Assembly: GCA_008638375.1 (NCBI GenBank)
Contig: CM018051.1
Location: forward strand, 34,321,740 to 34,385,739
DNA: 64,000 nt
Source of the DNA: Nyssa sinensis
Taxonomy: Eukaryota > Streptophyta > Magnoliopsida > Cornales > Nyssaceae
Direction of reading: 5' to 3'
Under the pieces are notes generated by a model. That model was given only the letters and a program-made list of their open reading frames with translations. It ran no database searches and had not been told where the DNA came from. Shown piece after piece: positions 10,689 through 23,705 of the stretch. Every line of letters begins with the position of its first letter. The stretch's first letter is position 1. The position numbers and the translations under genes were made by a program.

Positions 10689-13254
10689 TGTAATATCCCG
10701 ACCCAAAAATACTGGGTCATATGGCACGTATTACGAGGTTAAGAAAATTAGTGTAAGATTTTTACACTCAAGAAAATAATTAATTAATTAAAATATAAGA
10801 AATATTTATTATCATTAAATATTGTATCACACAATTACACTTACATGAGAGGTATTTTGTGTGTATGTATATGTGGCCAAATGTGTAAGTATATATATAT
10901 ATATATATATATAAATGGATTAAATATATGTATATATATATATATATGTAAGTAAAACCTAAAGTGTGAACAGTGGGGTGTGTGTATATATGTCGGTTGT
11001 GTGTGTGTGTTCACATGTAAGTTAGTGTGTGTGTGTGTGTGTATATAATATACATATATGTTACAAATATCTCTCCCCCAATTAATGCAATCTGAAAAGG
11101 GAAAAAACAAAATTTATGAGATGGGAAGGGAAGCTGAAAATAGGGGCAGGAGTAGGGTTGAATCGTGTAGAAAGAGAGAGAGAGAATGGAAGAGAGAGAA
11201 AGTTCGGTTGGATCTCTATAAGAGCAAGTGCATACATTGCATGCTTGCTCTGTAAGGAAGAGACCAAGAAGCTAAGGAAAATAGAAGGAGAATCAGAAGT
11301 AGAAGGGAGAGAGAGAGACCACTGTAAACAAGTAAAAATCCAAATTTTTATGTTTTTCTCTCTCTAGAATTTTCCTGCGTATGGATTATTTTGAGCATTT
11401 ATTTTGTACATATGATGCTTAGAACATATTAAAAGATGATCAAGCATGAGTTTAGGTCTTGAAAACACCAAAAAAGTAGAGACCCAAAAGCTACGGCCAT
11501 TAAAAGACCTTGCTCAAGCAAGTCTGAACCGACTTCTGCCAAATCTATTTTGGCTTTCCAAGACCTCAAACTGAGACCATAAGGGTTTCAAAAACCCAAA
11601 TACGCGATCGTAAAACCTAAGAAACAACCTCCATAAATCGAGTTGCAGGTTACGGGTTTGAAACCCAATCCCTTAAACTCAATGTTAAATCGACATTTAA
11701 GAATGAAGAATGAAACCCCTTGAACTGAGGAACAAAACAAGCCCAAACTCATGAAAAATAATCAAGAAATGAGCATGAACCGTCGAATTACAAGTCTGGT
11801 TATCACGACTTGGACCGTGCACCTGAGCTAGATTCGAAGCTCTAAATCAATGCAAAAACATGCCTTAAGGTTTTAGGAAACATTTGGAAAAGAAAACAGA
11901 GAAAATGGAGTCTTAAAATGCCACGAAATTTGACTGTAAGAATTAGGGTTTCAAAAGAACAGTGTCGACCCCGTTGGGGAAGATGACACTGTTCGGGTCG
12001 GAAAACGGGTCGGATTCGGGTCTGGGTTATATCTGGATCCAATGGGTTACGGGTTAGTTGGACGACATCGTTTTAGTATTATGTTTTAAATTTATAAACC
12101 ATTAGGACTGACGTCATCATGACATCAGCATCATGTGGCAAACCGACCAAACCGGTTGGTTTACAAGAAGACTGGACCGATTCACTTATGTTTGAACTAA
12201 ACCCAGTAGTTCTTTGAATTATTTAAAATAAAATAAACCAAGACTTTCTTTATTTACGGATTGACCCCAGAACTTCTGAAAAATCCCACTATGGCCCAAC
12301 TAATGGGAATTTTATGCAATGAGACCCCTGGAAAAATAATTAATTTAATTATTTAATAAATAAAGTAAAATTACTATTTTACCCTTATGTCATATATGAA
12401 GTAAATGAAGTCTAAATTAAACATATGAATAGTGCATTTTAACTATTTTGGATATTCTGAAACTAATGGAGAGGTCCGTTTTGAGAGATGTGGCCCAAAA
12501 AAATAAAGACACGTAAAGGGGTAAAATGACCAAAATACCCCTAGTACCCCTAAAGCCAAATTGAAACCAGGAAAGGTCTAAATTGACTTTGTTACGACCT
12601 GAAACCCGACTTATGTAGATTAGGGGTTCGTGATCGGCCACCGAGGCCTATTTCAATAATCACAATACTTTTCTAAATACCATTTACACAGCGGAGTAAT
12701 TTTTTTTTTTCTTTCTTATCATCCACAAAATAAGCTACATCACTTCATTAGTTATTTCAAATACCATCATCAAAGATCATCGTCTCCAAGTCAAGAGTAG
12801 CATTGTAGAGATCCGAAAAATGAGGGTAAATTTTTCGTTTTTGAGGTAGAACACTTTGCATGCATAGTTTATAAATTTTGTTGGTTTTATCGGTAAAGTG
12901 CCTTTCTATATTGTTTTCACCGAATGACCTATTTAGAGACATATTTAGAGTGTGTTATAGAAGAGTAAAGTACTTAGAATAATGTGAATTATCCGCTGTA
13001 CAAAAATCAGCCCAAACAGAAATGGTTTCCGGAATTGGACAAAAAGGGTATTCGGGTGACCCAGGTGGAACGGGTCTAAGCCGACCTCAAATGGAAATGT
13101 TTCCTTCTAATAATTTTTATTTAAAATAATTTTATAAACATTGGTTGAAACAGAATTTCAATTTGAAGCGTTTAGGAATGAGCTGTAGAGTAACGGGGTT
13201 ACGGCCTCATTAAGGGCAAAATGGTCATTTGCCCTTGCCCCTTTGATTCCCCAC

Positions 13255-13262
13255 TATAAATA
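13255..13262 (+). promoter_or_regulatory. LTR TATA box
   Basis: TATAAATA in the context CCACTATAAATACAGC matches the same element at 31133-31140 in another family-A LTR. It probably marks the U3/R promoter. Confidence 0.7.
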
Positions 13263-13964
13263 CAGCTCAGATACTTCATCCTTATCACATATGCATTCAG
13301 AAATATCAGAGATCTCGTCCATATAGAGAGAGGGAGAGAAAAGCCCTAAAAACCCATATTTTCAAGCTGCCGGAACACACATTTCGAGGAGGAATTTGGC
13401 CGAACTTCCTTCTGAGAAAGTGTTCAGATCAACGAGTACTAGATACTCACCAAACAGTTTTTCCATCCAGCAAGTACTTCCTTCTCAGTTTAAGAAAAAC
13501 TGATTTAAGTATGGTTTCTTGCTAAACTAGAAATAGATCTAGCTTTTCCTACTTTTCTATGGGTTATTTAAGCTACTTAGAGATGTATTTGTGGTTAGGA
13601 AGTTATTTAAGTGGTGTTATTTTGAAGAACCTAGAGTTAGAAATTTGGAAATTTTTATTTCCTTTGATTTAATTGATGTTTTATCATTATGAATAACATA
13701 TGGCTTGTCTATGTGTTAGATTACTATGTTTTGATGTGTATTTATGTTGAAAAATTACTTGATGTCATGAAGAAAATGTTATCGGTTGAGATGGGGAAGC
13801 TTTATGAAATTTTAGTAATGAGTGAAAAAGAGGTTTAAAAGACTTGGAAAGAACTTGGAAAAATGGAAAAATTTGGAGCAACAAATAGAGAAAATTAGAC
13901 TGCTGGACAGAGAAATTTGCTCTCTGTCCAGAACAGCAATTCTGAAAAAAAATCAGAAAAATCA

Positions 13965-14100
13965 GACTGCACTAAGCCCTGTCGCCAGCCACTGTCCGCG
14001 CGCCCTGCCGCCCGCGCGCGCGCGCGCGCTTGCGCTGCACCCCGCGCGTTGCCTGCGCGCGCACCGTGCACCCCCCTGCGCGCGCGTGCCTGCCTGCCTT
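13965..14100. other. GC-rich, CpG-dense tract inside an AT-rich LTR
   Basis: The tract contains uninterrupted alternating CG (about 14013-14028) and many CGCG and TGCC steps, in stark contrast to the AT-rich surroundings. The reading frame through it (13822-14190) is low-complexity Ala/Arg/Pro and is not considered coding. A counterpart GC-rich tract occurs at 32990-33140 in another family-A LTR. Confidence 0.75.
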
Positions 14101-17100
14101 AGCCTGTTGCCCTGCTGTCCCACCTGCTGTCCCGTCCTCTTTCGGCCACCTTTTGAACTATCTTTTGGCCACTTTTTGACCTATTTTTAGAACACTTTTT
14201 AAGCTATGTTGAGGCATGATTGTGGCCCAAATTGGGCAACCTTTGGAACATTTTTGGGCCACGTTTCAAGGCCATTTTAGACCGCATTTGACCTTATTTT
14301 GGGGGGCCAAATTGAGAAACTTTTGGGCTATCTCATGGGGCCAAGTAGGGATCCATTTTGGGCCAATTATAAGACACTCCTAGTTATATGTCACAACCAT
14401 GTGAGGCTTTAATTGAATTTATTTAATGCCAGTAATATATAGGCTACCAAGCTAAACTAAAAACCAAACTAAGGTCTGTAAGCAAACTACATGAATATTA
14501 ATTAATATTTGTGATGGTTGTTCTAGGACTCCTGGATCTAGGATCAATTGGAAGGCCATTGAAGGTGTGGTCTCGGCATAGATAAAGAATGACATTAAAG
14601 GAATTAGCTAAGAACTTGGTCTCACATATGAAGGTAGACATGACGCAATCAGACTGTTTGAAGCTGCTGAGTTGGAATGGGAAGAAAAGTTGCAGTAGCA
14701 ATATTAGTGGTAGCTTCAGCCTTGCGGTGGTGTAATTGTTGGAGGCTATGGGTTTTAACCTTGCTTATAGCAATCGGAGCTACTGATTTGGAACACTCTA
14801 CACAGTAATCTGATGAGATTGAGAAAGGAAAGTTCTTCAATATCTGATAGATGGGATTTGTTTGGTTTGAGTTATATTGAGAGGCCACTGCAACAGAAAG
14901 AAACCTTTGATCAAAGAGGTTGATTCAACAGAAGCTTGTGGGACATCTTTGTTGACTTGATTGCATAGTGGACACATCATCTTAGGGTTGAGACACGCCC
15001 TAATCAGGTATGGTACTTTACTAAGTAAGGAATAGAATTAAATTAGGATTGATGTGCATATTGATTGAATGCTTTTGTGCTTATCTGCGGATAGAAGATC
15101 ACGTAGGACTTAATTGCTTCCTTGAGTTGATTGTTTATATGTTTCCGTGCTCTTTATGATTATTTGGGAATTGTGACTTACTTCTTGCGTTGCCATCATA
15201 TGTGATTTATGTTTTAGAAGGATTGTTGATGTTGTGACATGTGGATTGTATAAGTATTGAGATTGATTGTGCATGATGCGTATATTTGTGGATGAGTTCT
15301 TCTGATTCAGATGCTATTGTTATTTTTAAGAGGATGATATTGTTTAAAAAGCATGCTTTATGCATGGGTGAAATGTTTTATTGAGATTGCGATATTGCAT
15401 GATGAAATCATGGCATATTGGCATAGTATGATTCTTCGAAAGCATAGTGTGGGTCAGCACGAGGTGCTGGTGCATTATGAGGGTGCAGATCCTGTGGTGA
15501 AAAACCCAAAATTGGCCATTAGGTACTCGCAGGCCTACGGGGTCCGGACCGTAAAGCGAGACATATATTGGTACTTGCATGCCAACGGGGAAGAACCGTG
15601 AAGCGAGACATGGGTGTGACATTGAGATGAATGGGTGTGTCATGCATATTACTTGTGCATTGTGTTGATGAATGTGTGAACGTGATATAGGGTTTTTATA
15701 TAGATGTAGTTTGTACATTGCCATTGTATTGTATGCATGATTAGGGAGGCATGTAGATATACCTGTACACTTGCACATGTCACGTCTTAATTTTGTTCCT
15801 TGCATTAGTATTGTACCATACTAGCATGTTGGCGCTGACCCATTCGTGGGCACAGGTTTCAGATAAAGCTCCTGGTACACGGGACTTGATGAAGTCTTGG
15901 AAAAAACAGAGGAAATAACTTTAGAAGAATATTTGGGCCCTTGGGGCGTATTTTCTGAAAAGAATGGAAATGGCATTGTAGATTGTAATAAATATGGACT
16001 AATTGATCTTTTGGTTTAAGTGTAGGAGTAGATGTGATGGATTGTATCAGTAGGCGATGTATATTTAACTTTGATAAAGTTGTGGCCATCGAATGAGGAT
16101 GGATTGTGATGTATTTATATTTATATGATATTATATGATGCATTGTGATTATTAGGGGGAAAAAGGTTCGAAAAACAAAGGAGGTTCTGCCGAAATTTTT
16201 ATCAACCGGGAATATATATGTATTGACAGAGATATATGGATGTAGCTTTATGTTAGTGGAATAGGCTTGTATCTATATCAGTAAACTTAGTTAAAATTCG
16301 TTAAATATTTATTTATTTATTTACTCGTTTATTTTATTTTCTTCCTTTAGTCGCGTCCCCGGGTTCAGTCGGGAATTCGGGGCGTGACAAGCATAATATT
16401 ACATAACTTAATACATAAGATCCCAAAAATATCTAATCTATCTTCGGTTAAGGACTCATCAAAAAGAACTTACTTCGTCACTTAGGCATTTATCCTGCAT
16501 CACCTAAAAGCAAGTTGTCTAGTCCTTACCTGAAAAATGTTAATAGAATGGGGTGAGCTTCAACAAGCCCAATGAGTACTTCCATAACATGCCAAGGGTT
16601 TCAAAACTACTATGTAGTACAGTCTGAAATGTATATACTCATATGGAATTAAAATACATCATATCAAGTACAACAGATCAGAAATTGGTATCAAAGTCAT
16701 TTTCAATAAATCTCAATTCAATCATAGTCGTAAATCAAAATTGATAACATCACACAGTCAAAATAATGATCCAATAACATAGTTGATAACGATGATTTGT
16801 ATTGTAATTCAAACATGGTTCAAAGTCGTTTTCAATATCAATAGTCACAGTCAAATCAACATCGTAGTATAATATTGTAACTCAATCATAGTTATGGTTC
16901 AAAGTTGTTTTCGATATCAATAGTCATAATCAAATCAACATCATAGTTTAGTGTTGTAACTCTATCATAGTTATGGTTCAAAGTCGTTTTCAAATTCAAT
17001 AGTCATAGTTCAAAATCAACCTCATGGTTCGGTAACATAGTTCGATAACAAATTTCATAGTCTAATAATCAAAATCATAGTTCAATAGTTCTCAATTCGA

Positions 17101-19658
17101 TGATTCAAAGTTCAATCATAGTTTACATTCATTATTCATATAATTTCAAATCATCAAAAATTACTCTTCTATGGCCAGCAAATTAGCACCTCGTTGACTG
17201 AGATCACATTCAAAAATACCACCAATATACCCCCGTGGTTAGGGTTCAAATGTCAGCAAATTAGAACCTCGCTGACTGAGATCAAATTCAATAGTACCAC
17301 TCGTATACCCCGTGGTTAGGGTTCAATAAAGTCACAATCTATTCGATAATGACAGATCATAGAAGATTCTATTATTCAAAGCATCAAAATCCTTTCCCAA
17401 AATCAATAACATCAATGACAATCTCAATTATTCAATTAAAAGTATCATATTTAGCCTTTAATCAAAACGGTTCAAAGATTAGTGAGAAAAACTGTTATAG
17501 TATCATGAGCATTTTACAAACTATCAAGAAATGGCAATGTCCTTAAGTCATTCAAATCGATTTCAAAAAGAATGATCTATTTTCAAATTATACCAGAGTT
17601 CGATATTTATATCTATAATAAAAATCCACCTCAACATTGTATAAAAATACTCACCTGAAGTCCCAAAAGCAATTTCCAAAAATCCTTCCTTAACGAGGGT
17701 CCCTATAATCACAATTCAAAACCTTATTACTTTCTTGTTAAAAGTATCACATAATTTAACAGTCAATTTAGAGCCCTCTCTATCCCAATTACCCTCTCCC
17801 TATAGCTTCATTAAGTTTTAGGGACGCGTTGGTCATTTCTAGTTTGTTATCGGGCCTTATTTTCCCCAAAAGGATGTCATCGTTAGATTCAAAGTGTCAA
17901 AGATAATTGGTTTAGGTTTTTCTAGATTTGAATTTGGGTATCTATAGTTTATTTTAAGCCTAGGGCGTTTTCGTGATTTTATGTTTTCACGTGTCATATT
18001 TTTCGGTACTTTGTTTGCCAAAATGGACTCTACCGTCGAGCCCGGATGGCCCAAAATAGCCAAAATGGACTACTTTTTATATTCAATTGACCCCTGATAT
18101 CATTAGGGGTAAACTGGTAATTTACACCTTTACGTGTCTTTAATTTTTGGAGTCTCATCTTGTAAAACGGACCCTTCCATTAGATTCAGAATGCTCGAAA
18201 TAGTCAAAATACACTATTCATTTACTTTAATCGGACTTCGTTTGATCTATTTTTAGTGTAGGGGCATTTTAGTAATTTTTCTTATTTAAATATTATTAAA
18301 TTAATATTGAGTTAATTACTGTTGGGCATCAGTGAGATTTTTCATAATTTCTGGGGTCACCTTCTAATTAACAGAAAGTCCTAGGGGTCAAAATACAATT
18401 TCAGAATCTAATGGGGCCAAAATGAAATTTTGGAAACTAATTAAATAAACCAATGGGCTTATTTAATTTTTAAGTGAACCGGCCCGACCACTGAAAGGAC
18501 CAACCGGTTCATCCGGTTTAATAGGTCATGATGATGTCAGCCCTAATACATATATATATATATATATATTAAAAACAAAACCCATTTTAAAAACTCTTGG
18601 GTCAGGACCTGACCCGTGACCGAACCACGACCCGACCCGTGAACAGAGTCACCTTCTTCACTACGCCCATTTTTTTGACAGTCCCTCCGGCCACCACTTC
18701 TGACGCCGGTGGCCGGAAACTGAAATTTTAAATTTTTAAAACTCCATTTTTAATCGTTGGTTTTCACTGCTTTTCACACCAAAACATCCCTAAAACATTT
18801 TAAAACCTTTTTGCTTTGTTTTTAGTCCCTAAAACTGAGCTACAGCGCATGAAGGTTAGCAAACCCCCATGAAGCCGTGATCTGCAAGTGGCCTTTTCTC
18901 CCTCATTTGTGAACCAAATCACTTGATTTTTGTTTCATTGTGACCCTAAGAGGGTCTAGTTTTGATCCCTACAAGCCAAATGGGCTTTTACCCAAGTTGG
19001 TTTTTTGAGTAGCTCTCAAGCTCTGTCAATGGCAGCCATGGTGGTTGTGATTTCCAAGCCCCCAAACTTATTTATTTGGCTTCTAATGTGTTAGATTCAT
19101 CACAATAGGTCCATGCATGCATAAAAGAGGTTCTAAACAATAGTATACGTGTATAAATTTTAGAGAGAAAAAAAAATGGGTTGGGTGATTTTACCTTAGC
19201 AGTGACACCTTCTTCTCTTTGTTTTGCTTCTAATTCTCCTCTAAGGCATGTAGAGTCAGGTTAGGGTAGCCATGCAACAACCCTTCGTTCTTCTTCTTCT
19301 TCCTCTCTCACTTTCTCTCTCTAGGTTTCTCTCTCTCTACTCTCTCTCTCTCTTTTGATTTCTGATTTCTGAAATCTAACCCTCCCACACAACAATCATA
19401 TGTAGTTATATATTTTATTTGTTTTATTTTTAAATTGATTCTTTTAGTTGCATGAATGGCCATTGGCCAATTTGGGAGGTGGCTTTATTTCAATGTGTGT
19501 ATATATAGATATAATTTGTGATATAAGACACAAAAAATGGGCAGCCCAAGTGGTATTCTTTTTGGGCTTTTAGAACCTTGCCTATTTTAGATCAAGGGTT
19601 CAAAACTTGGCCACTCCATTTCTCCCCCCCTCCTTTTTATTTTATTTGTTTATTTATT

Positions 19659-19660
<2 letters not shown>

Positions 19661-19729
<69 letters not shown>

Positions 19730-19764
19730 GTTGTTGTTGTTGTTGTTGTTGTTATTATTATTAT
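19661..19764. repeat. (ATT)n-(GTT)n compound microsatellite
   Basis: About 23 ATT units (19661-19729) are followed by about eight TTG units and then four more ATT units. The long poly-Leu, poly-Ile and poly-Asn frames over it are artefacts. Confidence 0.97.
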
Positions 19765-20890
19765 ATTTTTTTTCTGGTTTAATTTCCATTACCTTTTTAT
19801 CACGCCCCGTAAAATTTTCAATACTCAAATTAGTGACTCAATTTCTCGATAAACGAGTCGGGACGTTACAGACTTTCTCTGACATTTCAGACTCAATGGT
19901 GAGGTCCAAATTACCAAACGAAGTACAGAAAAACATGACACGTAAATAGGTAAAATGAGCATTTTGTCTTTTTACATACAAAAGTCCAAATTAAATTTTA
20001 GGAAAGCCTAAACTGACTTTCTTCGACGCTCCGGACTCAATGGTAGAGTCTATTCGACCAAAATAAATGTCTAAAATAAAAAGACATAAAATTTGATGAA
20101 TAGCATCTGTCAGATGACTATAAACTAAAGTATTGCCGAAATATTAAACTAAGGCAAGTATGAGGAAATAAAATACGAAACGAAACGACACGACACGACA
20201 TGAAAACATGTGAAGTAATTAAATTAAAATTAAAATTTATGGAGCTTCCAAAAGAGTATAAATTGAAATAAATTCAATTCCTAACACATTAAATTGTGTC
20301 ATAGGTTAAGAGTAAGAGTTAAATTAAGTACATATGAATTATGAGATCGTTTTAGGATCTAATACGAACTAAGCATAAGTTAAGCAACATCAATAGGTGT
20401 TATTATGGTGAATGTGAAGTTAATGAGGTTATTATGAATTTTTCTTAGAAACTACAAAGGAAGTGGGAAAGCGCATTATCAGCACTAACCCTAAAGGACC
20501 AAGGTGAGTAACCCTATGTTTGAAGTGGAGATTTAACTCCATGAATTTGAAGAAGTTTTAAGTTCAAAATATGTGAAGTATTTGAATATCAAATTCAGTA
20601 TTTATGTGATTCTTGTTTTAAATATTTTGTTCTTATAAAATTGTGACATGCTCAGTAAATAGCTTTCAGCTACAGTTTTTCCTTAAAAATATGTTTTCGG
20701 CATGTCTAAGTTTAAAATTCCAAATCTTGTTCATTATTCTGAATTTGCATACGAAGATTTTATGAAGTCATGAAAAGTGTTTATTTGAAGAAGCCATGTG
20801 ATAAATGTATTTGAAATACAAGAGAATTGGTGCATAAGCACCCACAGATTTTTGGGTTGTACGAAACTCAATTTATCTGTAAAAATATGA

Positions 20891-23705
20891 TGTAGAGACA
20901 TGAAAAATTGGGAATACATTTTTCGTTTTGCGGACAGGGCTGTAGGCCATGACAGGGAATCGAGGTTAGGGGGCTACGAATTGGCGAGGTTTTGGATTGT
21001 GATTGGGGCTATGTGTTGCGGATTGGAGGGACGCGAAGCAGCAGATGGGTTGGGACGGATCTGTCGAGGAGTTGTCAACCTGAGATCGTGATTTGAATTT
21101 GGTTTCTGCTTCAGGTTGATGACGAGTGGATGTTACGGTTTTGTGGTTCGGGATTGTGTGTGTTGTTGCAGTTTTGTCGATGGCTGTCATGGATGTTGAA
21201 TTGGTTCGTTGGTTCGTCGGATTGAGAGATAACAGGTTGGTTGTTACGGTTGTGGTGTATGGCTACGGCTGTATGAGTTGGGGTATAGGGTTACGTGTAT
21301 ATGTACGTATATATATATGTGTGTGTGTATATGTGTGCGTGTTGGTGTGCGGCAATAAGTGTATATGTCTGTGTGTATAATGGTGTGGAGGAGGTTCCGG
21401 GTTTGGGCAACAATCGTTTAGCAGTGGTGTTGGTTACGTGTTGAGGTGGAGGAAGGGAAATGTGCTGTCGTGATAGGCTGTTTGTTGTTGCGGTGGGCTG
21501 TCGTTATGAATTGTGCGTGTTGGAGCAACGGTTGTGGAATTATTGGGCAGATTGGTTAGGGGATTTTATGTGTCAATTTGTTGGGAAGGTCATTGGGGTT
21601 TGATAAACGGTTGCGGGATTGTGAGGTTGCGGCTGAGATGGGTTTCTCTGTTCTGCTGCTTTTGGTTGAAAACTAGGGCTGTTCATGGAGATGGGAGTTC
21701 CTTGGTGTTGGAATTAAGTTCGGAAGTCTTGAGTGCAGAGTGTTCAGTTTTTGTGGACTGATTACAGATCTTTGGAAGGGTTCAAGTGGCTTGACTGTGA
21801 AGCTATGTAGACTTGAAGTTCCACTGTTTTGTGAGACCATAAATAACTTGAATTATTTGCGTAGCAAAAATTAGAGGATGAGATTGAGAGATTGATAGAA
21901 GCAGCGAGGTAGAGGAAGAAGGTCGATGAGAATATTGGGAGCAATTTGCTGCTCGGAGTGGTGATATTTGGGATGGATGTTGCTTCAAGGGTTGGTCAGG
22001 GACAGAGTTGGCTTTGAAAGGCAAGCAGCAATAGCGTCCTATCAGCAGGCCAATTTCTGAAGTTTATTTAGAGAATTTAAAAGATAAACCTCTGGATTTT
22101 GTTTCATTGAAGGCTTTTGAGTTTCTTGTTGAGTAGCTACAAGTTTGATGTGTTGTTTGTTGATCATTTGTCAGTGCCGGTTATATCTAAGATAGGCATA
22201 GTTGAAATGAAATTTGCAAGTAATTGTAAATTACCATTGGAGGACTCGGGTAAGGAGCAACTTGAGGAAGGGAAAGTTCTTTAATATCTGATGGATGGGA
22301 TTTGTTTGATTTGAGTTCTATTGAGGGGCCATTGCAATAGAGAGAAACCCTTTGATCAAAGATGTTGATTCAACAGAAGCTTGGGGACATCTTTGTTAAC
22401 TGGATTGCATAGTGGACACGATTTCTGAGGGTTGAGATAACCCGATCAGGTATGGTACTTTACTAAGTAAGGAATAGGATTAAATTATTATTGATGTGCA
22501 TATTGATTGAATGATTCTTGTGCTTATTTGCTGATAGAAGATCACATAGGAATTATTGCTTCTTTGAGTTGATTGTTATGTGCTTACGTGTTCTTTAAGC
22601 TTATTTGGGAATTGTGATTTACTTCTTAAGCTGTCATCATATGTGATTTATATTTTAGAATGATTGTTGATGTTGTGACATGTGGATTTGCGTAAGTGTT
22701 GAGATTAATCAAACATGACACATAGATTGTGGATGAAATCTTGTGATTTAAATGCTATTGTTGATCTTAATTGTGATGCATTATTTAAAGCATGTTGCAT
22801 ATGCTTGTGAAAGTGATGTTTCATTTAAACTGTATTATTGCATGATGAAATCATGACATATTGGCATAGTGTGATTCCTTGAAAGCATAGTGTGGGTCAG
22901 CACGAGGTGCTGTGCATTATGAGGGTACAGATCCTGTGGTGAAAAACCCAAAATTGGCCATTACATTGGTACTTCGAGCCATCGGGGAGTACCCGTAAAT
23001 GAGACATGGGTGTGGCATTGAGATGCATGGGTGTGTCACGCATATTACCTGTGCATTGTGTTGATGAATTTGTGAACGTGATATAGGGTATTTATACAGA
23101 TGTAGTTTGTACATTGCCATTGTATTGTATGCATGATTAGGGAAGCATGTAGACATACCTGTACATTTGCACATGCCACGTCTTAATTTTGTTCCTTGCA
23201 TTAGTATTGTACCATACCAGCAGTTGAGTTGACCCATTCGTGGGAACCATATTTCAGATAACATTCCCGACACCTGAGGCTTGAGGAAGTCTAGCCGAGT
23301 GGAGGAGATTTGACTGTAGATGGATATTTGGCCCGAGAGGCGTGTTTTGTGATGTACGGGCTTAAGCCCAATGACATATATGTTGTATCATGGTTGTATA
23401 TTTTCGGTTGTATAAGTAGGCGATGTATATTTAACTTTGATAAGGTTGTGGCCATCGAGTGAGGATGGATTGTGATGTGTTTGTATATATATGTTGTATT
23501 GTGATTATCAAGGAAAAAAAAGGCTCAAAAAAACAAAGGAGGTTCTGCCGAATTTTTTTTTAAAATGGGAATGTATGTAGGCTGGTATCTATATTAGTTA
23601 TTTATTTATTTATTTGTTATTCATTTATTTATTCGTCTATTTTTTTCCTTCCTTTGTTTTGTTCAGTCGCGTCCCCGGGTTCGATCAGGAATTCGGGGCG
23701 TAACA
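20891..23705 (+). mobile_element. Solo LTR, family A variant, inserted in family B
   Basis: Starts TGTAGAGACATGAAAAATTG and ends GAATTCGGGGCGTAACA. TATGA flanks both sides (20886-20890 and 23706-23710). It shares the conserved block (22913-22962) and the 3' end with the LTR at 12804-16389. Its first ~1.2 kb (20930-22100) is G-rich and unlike the other copies. No gene was recognised there, although a frame near 22055-22130 reads EVYLENLKDKPLDFVSLKAF. Confidence 0.86.

Larger units (their letters stand above)
12804..16389 (+). mobile_element. Solo LTR, family A, inserted in family C
   Basis: Starts TGTAGAGATCCGAAAAATGA and ends GGGAATTCGGGGCGTGACA. AGCAT occurs on both sides (12799-12803 and 16390-16394). 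A TATAAATA box lies at 13255-13262. The family-A conserved block is at 15472-15520. A very GC-rich tract (about 13965-14100) and a degenerate 'ggccactttt' repeat follow the TATA region. No primer-binding site follows the right end. No gene was recognised at 14500-14900, where part of the sequence is shared with 22270-22400. Confidence 0.88.
12590..19870 (-). mobile_element. Solo LTR, family C, inserted in family B
   Basis: On the minus strand it runs from TGTAACGTCCCGACTCG (19870) to CGGGTTTCAGGTCGTAACA (12590), the TG...CA ends typical of gypsy LTRs. It is flanked by GACTT at 12585-12589 and 19871-19875. Removing it restores family-B order (compare 45.8-46.0 kb). After subtracting the nested family-A LTR it is about 3.7 kb. 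It holds a CT-rich leader-like tract (19270-19350) and a large ATT/GTT microsatellite near its start. No coding region was found. Confidence 0.82.

Noticed and set aside
13822..14190. 122-codon Ala/Arg/Pro-rich frame
   Set aside because: Caused by the GC-rich tract of an LTR; low complexity, no domain, and it overlaps another frame of equal merit.
19578..19949. Long frames of poly-Leu, poly-Ile/Val and poly-Asn on both strands
   Set aside because: They are translations of the ATT/GTT microsatellite inside an LTR.
21126..21380. Val/Tyr/Cys-rich 84-aa frame
   Set aside because: Lies in the G/T-rich part of an LTR with a GT/TA microsatellite; no family features.
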